33,069 nt of DNA from NCBI GenBank assembly GCA_030141605.1, contig JAQGDQ010000212.1:285700-318768 (forward strand), given 5' to 3'. Positions 1 to 32,890 of this stretch are shown piece by piece; position 1 is the first letter of the stretch; every line of letters begins with the position of its first letter. The notes under the pieces are model-generated. The model saw only the letters and a list, made by a program, of their open reading frames with translations, did not search any database and was not told where the DNA came from. Origin of the DNA: Tubiluchus corallicola. Its lineage: Eukaryota > Priapulida > Priapulimorpha > Priapulimorphida > Tubiluchidae. The translations under genes and the position numbers were made by a program.

Positions 1-149
1 GGTACATCTGTAATTTTAAAAGTTCATTTTTGCAATTTCCTTCCATGCTCTTACATCCCATAGATAAAATCACCGTCATTTAATTTTTTTAAACAGTTCT
101 TTTTACAAGTGGTGATACAGTATATGAGAGCTAAGAATCGTACGAGAGA

Positions 150-730
150 GTTGCTATTTATTACTAGCATGTGATTGTATGCAATAGCTAGTGATAGCAT
201 GTGAAAACAAGTGAACGTGTGCGACAGCTAGCAGTAGTATATGACAACTAGAGATAATATGTGGTAGCCAGCGGTAATACATGATGGCTAAAGATAGTAT
301 GTGATAGCTAGAGATAATATGTTACAGCCAGTGATAGTACTGATAGCTAGAGATAATATATGATATCTTGTGATAATACTGATAGCTAGAGATAATACGT
401 GATAGCTAATGATAGTACTGATAGCTAGAGATAATATGCTATAGCTAGTGATAATACTGATAGCTAGAGATAATATGTGATAGCTAGTAATAATACTGAT
501 AGCTAGAGATAATATGATACAGCTAATGATAGTACTAATAGCTAGTGATAATATGTGATAGCTAGTGACAGTATGTGGTAGCTAGTAGTAGTACAAGACA
601 GATACAGTCTGATAGCCTGCGAAAATACATGATAGGTAGTTGCAGTATGTGATAGCTAGTCGTAATGTATGATAGCTAGTGATAATACGTGCATGTTGGT
701 GATAGTATGTGATAGCTAGTGATAGCAGCA
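150..730. repeat. Minisatellite, ~20-bp unit in ~39-40-bp dimers
   Basis: Variants of GATAGCTAGTGATAATATG repeat throughout. In 330-540 they form an alternating pair (GATAGCTAGAGATAATATG then TGATAGCTAGTGATAATACT). It lies in the aminopeptidase intron that runs off the left edge. No exon was found in 1-916. Confidence 0.85.
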
Positions 731-916
731 ATGTTACTGTGAAATTGTGTCCCAGGTCGTGGGTTTTTGCTTAGGTACAGTTGAGCTGTAGCTATAAGCT
801 GACCTTTGACACGTACCTATCTACAAACATTCTAACAATTCAGCAAGAGCAAAACACTAACTAGGTAGGTATCATACATTAGATGGGCACCACACACGCT
901 TTCCTGTTTTTTTCAG

Positions 917-12256
<11,340 letters not shown>

Positions 12257-12369
12257 CACATCAGAGCTTCTAGTGTGGCTAGTGAACTGTAGGTAAAACA
12301 TCAACACTACTAGAAAAACATCCATACTACTCAAGTGTAGAAAAGTGTGGAAGAAATGGGCAGAAAAAG

Positions 12370-12545
12370 CAGTTTTAAAGTATGTCCCAAAAAACTTTCT
12401 ATACAAGGCTATAAGTACTTAGTAATACGCTTACCTGTTTGAAAGACTTACGTAATTAGAAAAGAAAAATCTTAATAATCTGAAATATTGGCGCCACCTA
12501 GTAAAAAGGCAATGCATCGCCATCCCATTGTGCCCCACTGGCTCA
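12370..12545 (-). repeat. Dispersed copy of the foldback inner unit
   Basis: It carries AACTTTCTATACAAGGCTAT, TACCTGTTTGAAAGAC and CACTGGCTCACC in the order found in the left inner arm at 2360-2510, so it is a diverged solo copy of that family. It lies about 115 bp after the aminopeptidase stop. Confidence 0.6.
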
Positions 12546-12705
12546 CCGAAAAGCATATTATTGACTTTATTGACTATAAAATATAAAATAATTATTTTAA
12601 GTTTATTTAATTAGCGAATAGTTTCTACCCTCATACAATGGATTATCATGCAAATTTATATATGAAATGTAAAATTATGAAATTATGAATATGAAATTAT
12701 ATATG

Positions 12706-12814
12706 AAATTGAAAAAAGCTTTCAGCAACTGCAAATGTATTTACTTACGTACCTTAGACAAATTTAAAAATTTTTTTAAGGAGAAAAAATTGAAAAAAGC
12801 TTTCAGCAACTGCA
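12706..12814. repeat. Short direct duplication
   Basis: ATTGAAAAAAGCTTTCAGCA followed by ACTGCA occurs at 12706 and again near 12788. It creates a small open frame with a repeated peptide that I do not regard as a gene. Confidence 0.6.
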
Positions 12815-13243
12815 GTGTTTGCACTGTAACAATGTACTTTATCTCTTACGTGAAATTGGCTAATGCAGAAAATTTTAACTATCCAGACACAACACTCTGA
12901 TACACATTGGTCTCAAGTATAACCGAAATTTAAGGAGAAAGTCTCGTAAGAACATGAGACGAGCTTGATTTGTCCTTGGCTAATCCGTTTGCTTTTTCCT
13001 GGAACTCTGTTCAGCAGACAGTTTTATACAACGTTATACAAGTTTTATGCAAGCTCTAAGACAGCATATAACTGATATATAAATGATACAATATTGTACA
13101 ACGAATTTTTAAGAGTGTTTTCTTATACTTTCACGAAAAGGAAAAAATATGTGTTTAATTGTTGTACTAACAGTAATGGACTGAATTGATTTAGTGTTTA
13201 CAAGAGGTACTTTGGTAACTGATAAGCTCAATCATTTCACTTA

Positions 13244-13770
13244 CCGTATATACTCGCATATAAGCCGAATTTAGAACTATAAAATACAATACTGAAATCA
13301 GGGGGTCGGCTTATATGCGCATGAAACAAAATGAACACAAGGACAGACACTAATGCCAATTTTCCAGCCACACATTTTCATCGCTATCTGACTCTTTATT
13401 TGGTTGTGTGTCATTTTGTTTTTTTCAAGAACACTACGTTAAATTATAAACAGAAATGTTATAATTTTTTGTGAATAAATAGAAAACAAAATATTTTCTT
13501 CTTTATTCATATCAAAATGTATAATTTCTTCTAGTATGTAACATAAAAGTAAGCATTTTACATCTTTATAGTAAAAAATTTCAATGAACCAAAAATACCC
13601 AATTAACAAAATGTGACAAAAAGGGATCAATTTTGTTGATTGGGTATGGAGTAAAATTAGTCAAGTTGATGGTCGGCTTATATACGGGTTTTTGCAAAAA
13701 CTGGCCATTTTAAAGCAGTTTTAGGGGGTCGGCTTATATGCGATGTAGGCTTATATGCGAGTATATACGG
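13244..13770. mobile_element. Non-autonomous TIR DNA transposon (MITE) with TA target duplication
   Basis: Perfect 23-bp terminal inverted repeats at 13244-13266 and 13748-13770 begin CCGTATATACTCGCATATAA. A TA dinucleotide flanks both ends (13242-13243 and 13771-13772), which fits Tc1/mariner/pogo-type integration. Internal copies of GGTCGGCTTATAT occur at about 13303, 13671 and 13725. No transposase is encoded. Confidence 0.85.
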
Positions 13771-13772
13771 TA

Positions 13773-14700
13773 TCTACGGACAGCCTTTATCAACAGATAG
13801 TCATGTTTATGTATCTAAAATAATGGAAAATATTAGATGAAAAGATAGATAAAGAAATAGGAGCATTATCGAATTTAATGTAAGGTATGTTGATCAGATG
13901 AGGAGTGTTGTTAAATGTGAATAGCTTAGATATTTTTTATGATAAGAAACTGAACTTACATATTTCAGCGAAAGAGAAGATGGTATATGCTAATATGATC
14001 AAGGAGTGTTTATCAAGTTGATCAAGGATCCAAGGTATATGATATTGGCCTAAATAGTGTGTTTACACATAACTGTGTGAACAACTGAAGTAATCATAAG
14101 TTACTTAGGCAAAATATGCTACCTCAGTATAAACTTTATGTAAAAATCCTTACATTAATAGTTTCTATTTTCTATGTACATATATGTAAACAGTGTGAGT
14201 GTTGTTGCCTGTTTAACTTAGGCTGCTAACTCAAAGTATACAAATTTAATGTGACTAAGGATAATATAATTATATATTAGTATATATATATATTTGAAAT
14301 TAGTACTTGTATAGATAATTTCCTTTATTTTTATTATAATTATAGAGAAATATACATTTGAAATTAGAACTTGAATGAATAGATAATTTCCTTTATGAGA
14401 ATACTAAGAACATGTGATTTAGGCAATATGCTAGTGCATATCATGTTTTAGGATACATTAAGTCAGTGCAGACCTTTATGATGTGTAATGTGAAATGTGA
14501 AATAAATAAAAAATGACTTATGATGTGTACATTACTATATTATAGCTTTCATTTATGTTTGTTGTCATTCTGAAAATGCGTTTTTTTTAATTTAGATGTT
14601 GCACACTGCACAGCGCCTTTGAAAAAATCGTAGCGCCACATAAATAAACAGTATATTTTGTTCTTATTGTTTGTGTTATTTTCGTGCGATGCAACTTTTG
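13773..14700. other. Intergenic AT-rich DNA
   Basis: No gene is seen. A ~60-bp-period tandem duplication around 14290-14400 repeats TTTGAAATTAG and TAGATAATTTCCTTTA. Confidence 0.5.
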
Positions 14701-14924
14701 TTAAATCGGTGCATTTAAAATAATATGAAACTCGTACAGATGGAAAAGTCTTTTAAGTCCTTCTTGCATGGCTTCATGAAAAACTGCTCTCACTAAGCAG
14801 CGATTGTCTGCACGCCGTTGTTCATAATGATAGCCACACGTACAGTTAGGACTGACAATATTACCAATGGCGTCCTTGCAACCGTTTCTGTTGAAATCAT
14901 AATTGAGAAAATCCCACAGAAAAT
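14701..14924 (-). CDS. Possible terminal exon of an unknown cysteine-rich protein
   Basis: On the minus strand an AATTGCAG acceptor-like site at 14925-14932 opens a 74-codon reading frame that ends in TAA at 14701-14703. It reads DFLWDFLNYDFNRNGCKD, AIGNIVSPNCTCGYHYEQRR, ADNRCLVRAVFHEAMQEG and LKRLFHLYEF. The spacing C-x12-C-x-C-x10-C looks like a small disulfide-rich extracellular module, followed by an amphipathic helix. I do not recognise the family. The upstream exon was not found. The composition is less AT-rich than the surroundings, which favours a real exon, but a transposon-derived ORF is possible. Confidence 0.35.
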
Positions 14925-16044
14925 CTGCAATTGTTAACGTTAAGTAGCAACAAATCCGAATTGAATTAAAGTATTAAAAGACTGTAAATGCTTGTTTGTT
15001 TCACCAAAACAAGTTGTTCTAAAACACAAAAACTACCTCAAAGTGCTCTTAGATGCCTCCAAAATTATTTGTTTATTTTGTCCTTTATTGCAGCTCGTAT
15101 ACACAGAATTGAGCCACAAAAAACAAAATAATTACTAAAAAAACAAATTATAAAACTATAAAATTACAATGTACAGAAAAAATAAGTGAAATTAATTAAA
15201 ACATTTACAAAAATGACACACATTAAAAGTACGTTGAAATTACATTTTGGAGCATATAAAGGCAAGACGTTTTGTTAAGTACATGTTTTAATAAACCATT
15301 ACAAGATGTCCTCAAATGCAGAAAAATACATCGGCAGACCCTGTGGGGGGGGGGGGGGCTTACGTATTCCAAGAAGTACTTCTTCGGTGGGAGAGGTGTT
15401 ATGTACAGAAAGCCTTAACTATTTCATTAATGTTCCAAAGTCGTTTATTCTAAAGAGAATAATAAAGAGAACATTAGCAAGTAAGAAAATAAATAAAATG
15501 GTAAACAGAAGCTTAATAATTACGAAGAAGTCAACTTATTGGCAAAAGTACTTTCTCAAATTTCAAAGATCGAATTCATAACTTAATTAAATTATTTAAA
15601 TTCATGTAACTTACATCGTTGGCTCTTCGTCAAGATTTAAAAGTTCTCAAGGTACAAATTTGGTTATTAACGCTGTTATTAACTATAACACAATAACGAC
15701 AAAAAACATTGCTGTAAATAAAAAAGCGACCATCATTGTTCTCCTCCTGTCCTTTCCTCTCCGCACTGCTCGTAGAGGGCAGCACCTGCCAATAAATAAG
15801 TGTCGTATGCATATTGCAGTTACAAGAGGTCTTGGGGAAAACACCACCTCCAGTCGCAATTTCTTAAAAACGCACTGGCATAGACCTACATGCGTGACTC
15901 ACTTTAAATTATTTTAGGACAAATGCCAAAGCAATTTATGTTTGTTTTGATCAAAGGTTAATATATACAACTCTATATTTTTACGTATATAACTTTACCA
16001 CATCCAGTGGCGCCCAACGTTGTTTAACTTAGAAAAGAGTCAAA
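14925..16044. other. Intergenic region upstream of sulfotransferase copy 1
   Basis: It contains a 14-G homopolymer at 15345-15358 and, on the minus strand near 15070-15100, a CTGCAATAAAGG motif that could be the 3' end of a retrotransposon. TATA-like stretches at about 15960 and 15984 precede the copy 1 ATG by 60-85 bp and could serve the promoter, but nothing else supports this. Confidence 0.4.
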
Positions 16045-20445
<4,401 letters not shown>

Positions 20446-20690
20446 AATCATCTTAACTGATATATTATCGCATAATTGAAAAACAGAACATGTAATTTAC
20501 ATTTAGAAACTTGTATTTTGTGTATTTAACGATCACGACTTTTAAGTTGATCTATACATTGTACTATATCCATTCTAAATTTGTAGTATTTGTAAAGACA
20601 GTATTTGAGTATAACTGCCCTTGAAAAAATAACATTTTATTTGGTGCAATGATTTGTGATTCTGACATTGTTTCTTATGTATTATATTGG

Positions 20691-20809
20691 ACTACGGCCA
20701 TATTACGTTGAAAACACCGGTTCTCGTCTGATCACCGAAGGTAAGCAACGTAGAGCTTGGTAAGTACTTGGATGGGTGACCGCCTAGGAATACCAGGTGC
20801 TGTAGGCTT
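20691..20809 (+). rRNA. 5S rRNA-like head of the SINE (not a functional 5S gene)
   Basis: About 118 bp follow the metazoan 5S rRNA from the TACGGCC start to the GTAGGCTT end with a modest number of substitutions. It is annotated separately because 5S search models would hit it. The flanking target duplication and the fused SINE body show that it is part of a retroposon. Confidence 0.85.
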
Positions 20810-21249
20810 GCGTGATGCCCACACGGTATCTCGACACTAGGCGGAGGAGCTGCACAAGCAGTCAACGGCTAGAGGGCAGAGAAGGTCAAGTGACCCAATG
20901 GCCATGTGTAGAGGAGCAAACCTTCCAAATCAGGAGTGGAGCCCCGAAGGCGGACCAGTGCAGCATTCTCACTGACTCCTGCAGCTCCTGCAGCCAACCT
21001 GGTGCCAAACGTATCGCTCCACTTTCCTTTGGACTACTACACCAGACAGGAAGAGAGGGGGTTCCTGTTGTCGGGGCAACTCAGGATCTCCATACACCTT
21101 ACCCAGGCGTGCGCCCTGGAGAGGCTATTCCGGTGGTTCAAGGATCGGACTGCTCAGCCACAGTCGACGCTGCAGGTCCGTCAATGTGATCAATAACTGA
21201 CTCTCTTGGCGCACACTCCATTGTCTTCCGAGGCAGAAGGATGCCAACA
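20694..21249 (+). mobile_element. 5S-rRNA-derived SINE (SINE3-like), full-length copy
   Basis: The head (about 20691-20809) is a near-complete 5S rRNA sequence starting TACGGCCATA and ending GTGCTGTAGGCTT. It retains the internal polymerase III control regions AGCAACGTAGAGCTTGG (A box) and GGATGGGTGACCGCCT (C box). An unrelated ~440-bp body follows, ending GAAGGATGCCAACAA. A perfect 10-bp target duplication ATATTGGACT flanks it at 20684-20693 and 21250-21259. Most changes from 5S consensus look like C-to-T or G-to-A decay. It lies 250 bp after the stop of sulfotransferase copy 1. The TSD marks it as a retroposed copy, not a 5S gene. Confidence 0.9.
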
Positions 21250-21494
21250 ATATTGGACTGCATGTAATGAATTTCTCATTCCCGGCTTTACAAATGAAGA
21301 AATAATGTCAATGTTAATAACCGTTTTAACTAACTGAATGTAAATATAACTTATATCTTGTTACTGTTACATATAGTAAGTGTATATAAAAGTAATACAG
21401 TTATGTGGAAAACGGAAAGCTATTACCTTTCAAGGTTCTAAACTCATAACATACTAGACATCGTTACAAAACAGTGTAAAGGTACGATATACGT

Positions 21495-21705
21495 AATGCG
21501 TGATGCGTGGTCCTTAATGCGTATACAGCAGTTTATATTTAAACATGTAGAAATGTTTAAATGTGTACTTAATGCGTAATCGGCAATGCGTGATGCGTGA
21601 TCCTTAATGCGAATACAACAGTTAATATTTAAACATGTAGAAATGTTTCCGTGTGTACGTAATGCGTAATCCATAATGCGTGATGCGTGATCCATATACA
21701 TTTGA
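21495..21705. repeat. 90-bp tandem repeat, ~2.3 copies
   Basis: AATGCGTGATGCGTG recurs at 21495, 21585 and 21675. Each full unit also contains TATTTAAACATGTAGAAATG. Minus-strand open frames across it are repeat artefacts. Confidence 0.85.
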
Positions 21706-22228
21706 ACATGATCACTATCGTCCGAATACACATCACGCAGCAAAACGCAGACCGTAAACCACCCGTTGTCTAGGAGATTATAGAGAGTTTTCAAGTTCCC
21801 GGTTACCATATTCACTGTTTACCTTTCTGAAAATTCTAGTTGGGTGAGTTTTTGGTTAGTTTAGGACGTATAAACAATAATGTTTTTTCTATTTGAGTTT
21901 TTGAGAGATCGAGGAAGCATATAGTTATGTGCAGTGCGTTTAACTGCAGTTCTTTCACTATGATAGCTGGCACAATGTTCTCTCCCTTGCAAAATGTTGT
22001 GCACCCAAAACCTGTGCCTTCTCTTCTGTCTAATTGTACAATAATAAACTAATGGCGCAGCTGTAATTATCACGCTTAAATTTTGACAGAGACATGGTTT
22101 CCAAAAATTATTGCTTGCAATTTTCACGAATAACGACCAAAATGGCGGAAAGAGCGCCGGGGAGTTTTACCAACACGCAAAGCGTCCACGGACACATGGA
22201 AACAGTCAACATGCATCACACATTACGG

Positions 22229-22345
22229 CAGGGCCTATTTCAGGGGGTGGAGGTGGGGATACTTCCCCGGGGCCTCACCCTCCAGGGAGGCCTCGCGCCA
22301 AGGTAACATTTTTTTACTTTATGCGAACATACTGCCTCCTCTCTC

Positions 22346-22396
<51 letters not shown>

Positions 22397-22643
22397 AGGC
22401 ACGCACGCCGTTTGCCAGTATTGACAAGTATTAAGGACTGGTCTTGAAATAAAGCAATTTTTCTTTCAATTATTCTTTCCTTTAACAACTGTATAACTCC
22501 ATATTTTCTCTTCGAAAGTGCTTCTCCGGCGTTCTAGCAGTTCAAAAATTATCTGGGCGCCAACCATGGTGGCGACCCCACCCCCGAGGGGGCCTCACAC
22601 GCCCCACTTCCCCGGGCCTCACTTAGACTGAAAATAGGCCCTG
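22229..22643. mobile_element. Non-autonomous hAT-type MITE with 8-bp TSD
   Basis: The ends are inverted: CAGGGCCTATTTCAG on the left and the complement of CTGAAAATAGGCCCTG on the right. The perfect 8-bp duplication CATTACGG flanks it (22221-22228 and 22644-22651). CAGGG ends with 8-bp duplications are typical of hAT elements. The subterminal regions are GC-rich, unlike the surroundings. A (CT)n run at 22350-22394 lies inside. No transposase is present. Confidence 0.88.
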
Positions 22644-22651
22644 CATTACGG

Positions 22652-23540
22652 ACCCATTACGCTAGGTGCACATGGATTCGTAGCTATAGTATTAGCAGGT
22701 TTAAAAACATTCGTTACCATCGATACCTATGCGTAATAAACACATATACACAATTTTCATTGTTTAATATTATTTTAATTGTAATATTTTGTTTCAAATT
22801 ACAACGCGCACTTAACCAATACGTATCTGTGCGTTTCTTCTAAACCCTGTGACTATTTTTGTTCATTGACAATGATTCACTGTTTTTATTTATTTTATTG
22901 CAATATTTTTATGGGCGTCAAATAACTAAACTAAACTAATAAATTATTTAGACACAGTAAGATAATTAAAGTAATATAAGCAAAAGGTCAATTTGGGCAT
23001 TTTGATTGTCCATTTTATATCAGACTTCGCAGGAATGTTCTGCCCACTTGATTAATAATTAAAACACCACAACTTTATTAAAACTTTTAATTTACATAGT
23101 TAAAAATCGTGTCAAAGTTGTACAACAAGTTCTCAAGCCGTTCACACTTTGCAACTTTACTCACAGAGAGAAGCTGCACAACAACTTGCGAGAGAAGTCT
23201 ATGTTTAAATGCGCCATGACATGGATTAGAAATAAAGAAAAATATAATGAAGAAAAATGTAGAACAGATAGATATTATACGTCTATAATATAATAGATAT
23301 ATAGAAACTAACGTTCGAAACACACAAACTTAGTTAAACCCATTGCAATGGTCAGAACTGCTTGTCATAATGACGTCACAATAGCGTGACGTTGATAGTG
23401 TTGAAGCTTGGCAACACTGTGATAAATGAAAACGAACTATTATAAGCGTAAATGGAATGAAATTTACAAAAAAACGAGAGGGTTTTAATTCTACCTTTCT
23501 CAACAAAAAGAAATATTTTAAAGAACATGGTAATCAAACG
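22652..23540. other. Intergenic AT-rich DNA
   Basis: No gene seen. At 23064-23116 there is one terminus of the TIR family found at 29453-29932 (CTTTATTAAAACTTTTAATT followed by TACATAGTTAAAAATC). Confidence 0.5.
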
Positions 23541-23549
23541 TAATAAAAA

Positions 23550-23800
23550 ATGAAGACTTATACATTAGAACAAAAGAAATTCCTTGAAGTACAAAAGTCA
23601 TGCTACGAAGATCAATATGGTAGAACACATATTCAGATTACCAAATGAAACACAAGTAAGAATAGTCTTAAAAGAAGCCTTAAATCCTTGCAAAAAACTA
23701 ACCGGCAAACCAAAAACATTGTTCCGAGATGTGAAAATGTACAACTTCAACATACTCAAACATTAGCAGAAGAAGTTATGCTGTTAACTGCAGATATGAG
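23550..23800 (+). pseudogene. Possible transposase-type helix-turn-helix relic
   Basis: ATG at 23550 starts MKTYTLEQKKFLEVQKSC, which resembles the start of the DUF4817-like helix-turn-helix domain of transposon origin (xYTLEQRxFIVxxYY). Frame breaks then follow, with KKLTGKPKTL and ENVQLQHTQTLAEEV in other frames. That order recalls the GRPxT...ENVxRVR linker. The match is weak and made by eye. Confidence 0.3.
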
Positions 23801-24624
23801 TTAGTGGAATGCCCTTATAAATGGTAATGCCTCAAGGTCTACAACAGGCGATATGAAATCTTGAACAAAAAGTTTTCTCAACAAATTTGCAGAACTGGAA
23901 CAGAGAAAGAGGCAAGCCTAGACGCGATTCCAAAAAAGGTTTTACTTTTTATTTATTTTTCTTGATTTTTTGCACACCAGGAGCACCTAAATTTGATGGT
24001 GATCATTTAATTTACAGATGTCGTCTTCCACAAATCTCATATCTCTAGTTTAGATTCTCGCTGTGATATCGGAGATTTCAAAAGGCATGTATGCCAGATG
24101 CGCCAGAAGACACAGGCCAGTGTAACAAGAACACCAAAGATGGACGTAAGTACAGACATGTCTGCCTTCGATGCACGAAGCACACTGATGAATCTATGAT
24201 GAAAAATTTCATGAGACACACGACGAAATTTTTAATTCAAACAATGTTGCAAAATCGGGAATTTCTATAAAGAGAACTGACAAGGAACTGTAGCAGCGGC
24301 TGAGATACACAGGTGCTCAAGAATTCAATCTATCATATCTAGAGTGGTGCTTGTCAGCTACACAGTTTTCATCTGCATATTTTTCTAAACAAAGAAGCAC
24401 TGTATTGTTGTTTTTGAAGCCCCTGAGTTAAATTAGGTAGAAAAATTAAAATGCTTAAAATACTTGTACCTATTTTGGCATAATTGGTTTTGCACTGCTT
24501 GTGTAGTTCTTTACCCAAAAACAAACGTTCTTATTAAGTGATTTGTTAGTTTAATTTTTGGCTTTAGCTTGTTTTTTGTTGTTGTTGTTATCCATCTTTC
24601 TCTTTCTAAGACTATAGTACTAAT

Positions 24625-24626
<2 letters not shown>

Positions 24627-24678
<52 letters not shown>
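24627..24678. repeat. CA microsatellite
   Basis: A (CA)n run of about 25 units. The 23800-24626 segment before it shows no recognised feature. Confidence 0.95.
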
Positions 24679-24684
<6 letters not shown>

Positions 24685-24809
24685 CGTCAGACTCTAATAC
24701 GTCACTCCTAACAGACCAACAGTACGCCGACGATATTGGGTGGATTAGTATTTCAAAATTCCACACAGATGCCGTTAAAGGACAACCCTACCCATTCTTA
24801 AATATATTA

Positions 24810-25385
24810 AAATACTTACAAGGGAAGGTAGACTATTTATAGGCATAAAGATAAACTGGCTTGGAAAAACAAAACAGAAATTATATTTTATATTTACAAG
24901 GGTAGGCAGACTGTTTATTGAAACAAAGCTAAACTGGCCCTTAAAGAACAAAACAGAAATTATCACTTTTTATATTTACACGGGTAGGCAAGTTATTTAT
25001 AGAGACAAAGCTAGACTGGCCTTGGAAAGGATAAACAGAAATTATCATTTTTTTATATTTACAAAGCTAGGTAGACTATTATAGACACAAAACTAAATTG
25101 GCCTTGGAAAGAGCAAGACAGAAAACTCATAACTGTTTTTACATCTGCATGCGTACGTAGGCTATTTTTGATACAAAGATAAAAAGTTGCCTGGGAAAAA
25201 CAGATATTATCACTTTTTTACACTTGCAGTGGTACGCATATACACTTGCACAGTTATACTCGTATACAGCAAATACCTGGCCTTGACAAAACGGCGCAGA
25301 AATTATCATTTTTACACCACAAATAAAGTGACGAGAGGCCTTGAAAAAAAGGAACAGAAATTATCATTTTTACATCAATGAGGTG
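24810..25385. repeat. Degenerate ~82-bp tandem repeat, six to seven copies
   Basis: Each unit has TATTTACAAGGGTAGG, a spaced AAACTGGCCTTGGAAA and an ending ACAGAAATTATCA. Starts fall near 24815, 24892, 24973, 25056, 25138, 25218 and 25300. Divergence increases to the right. Confidence 0.8.
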
Positions 25386-25448
25386 ACGGACCATATTACA
25401 CATATCAGAGTCCACATTAATGTGTGTAATAGATTGTCTTAATTAGTG

Positions 25449-26282
25449 AGTATTCTACTGAAAAGTGTCTTCTTAATGCTCAAACAGAAAGTGGAATGTC
25501 TTTTCATAATCTCAAAATAGATTTTGCTATAAAAATGTTTCACCGAACGGCTGAGCTAACGATAAGAATAACTTTGGTTGCTGACCAGAAAGTTCCGTCG
25601 ATGCATTATAGGTTTTACACGTCAAATGTAGACACACGAAAGTTCAAATGTGACTCAGTAAAGTCAAATGTAGACATAGGAATTTCGAATGGGTTTTGGT
25701 AACTCAAATGTGACTTAGGTAAGTCAAATGTAGATGTGGTACTTTGAATAAATCGGTAATTAATTCATTTAAGTGCAAATTAACCAAGTTAAAATTATAT
25801 TTTATGGTCATGGTGCTATCGGCAGCATCAATTTTTATTATATTTAATTGATTTACAACTATTTGTATGGACGTTAATACATTTTTCAAATGTAAAGAAA
25901 ATGTTTATTTGATAAGAACACTTAAGTGTTGTACATACGTTAACAATTTACTTGACATGTGTCTGCATTTGACTTACCAAAAACGCTTAATATTTTTTGA
26001 AAGCCATTGTTAACACATTTGCTAAGTCTACATTTGAGTTAGGAAGACACATTTGAATTACCTAAACCTACATTTGAGTTTACATTTGACATTTAAAAGC
26101 TATAATAGACCTTATTGCATCGATGGAACTTTCTGATCAGCAGCCAAAGTTATTCTTATCCTTAGCTCAGCTGATGAGCCCCGTTCGGTGAAATCTTTTT
26201 ATAACAAAATCTATTTTGAGATTATGAAAAGACATTCCACTTTCTGTTTCAGCATAAAGAAGACACTTTTCAGTAGAATACT
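25449..26282. mobile_element. Long-inverted-repeat DNA element (foldback/MITE type)
   Basis: Arms of roughly 200-300 bp at about 25449-25740 and 25985-26282 are inverted copies. Shared blocks include AGTATTCTACTGAAAAGTGT, GAAAGTGGAATGTCTTTTCA and CAAAATAGATTTTG. The inner parts of both arms carry short repeats of CAAATGTAGAC or its complement. The ~245-bp centre codes for nothing. It ends about 200 bp before the sulfotransferase copy 2 ATG. No clear target duplication was found. Confidence 0.8.
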
Positions 26283-26482
26283 AATGATAAAACATTGAAA
26301 ATGTTTGAGAAAAATAAATTAAATCTCATCATGTTTTCGTACGTTGCTGCATTATGTTTGAATTTTTTTTATAAAGTTGAGATTTCTACAGAGTGTGTCT
26401 ATTACAGACATTGTTCAACACTTTATTGATGTGTCGTTATTGTGTGTTACTAATAGAAGCTCTTGTTTATAAAAGTAGCGAA

Positions 26483-32890
<6,408 letters not shown>

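Noticed and set aside
12685-12900. 71-codon open frame with a repeated LKKAFSNC peptide
   Set aside because: It arises from a short direct duplication; there is no family resemblance and no splice context.
15306-15581. 91-codon open frame containing a Gly run
   Set aside because: The Gly run comes from a 14-G homopolymer; no domain was recognised and the composition is like the flanking non-coding DNA.
15683-15736. Minus-strand ATG ORF MMVAFLFTAMFFVVIVL resembling a signal peptide for the Cys-rich exon
   Set aside because: It stops after 17 residues, and none of the GT sites in it gives the phase needed to join the exon at 14924.
20691-20809. Functional 5S rRNA gene
   Set aside because: It is fused to a SINE body, flanked by a target duplication, and has several substitutions.
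20812-21196. Overlapping open frames of 125 and 86 codons
   Set aside because: They lie entirely in the SINE body, which is shared with 2735-3174 where the frames differ. No protein family was recognised.
26466-26473. TATAAAAG as a TATA box for sulfotransferase copy 2
   Set aside because: It is only about 10 bp before the chosen ATG, so transcription would start inside the coding region.
26393-26482. Upstream in-frame ATG extending sulfotransferase copy 2 by 30 residues
   Set aside because: Alignment with copy 1, whose start is fixed by an upstream stop, supports the ATG at 26483. The extension has no counterpart.
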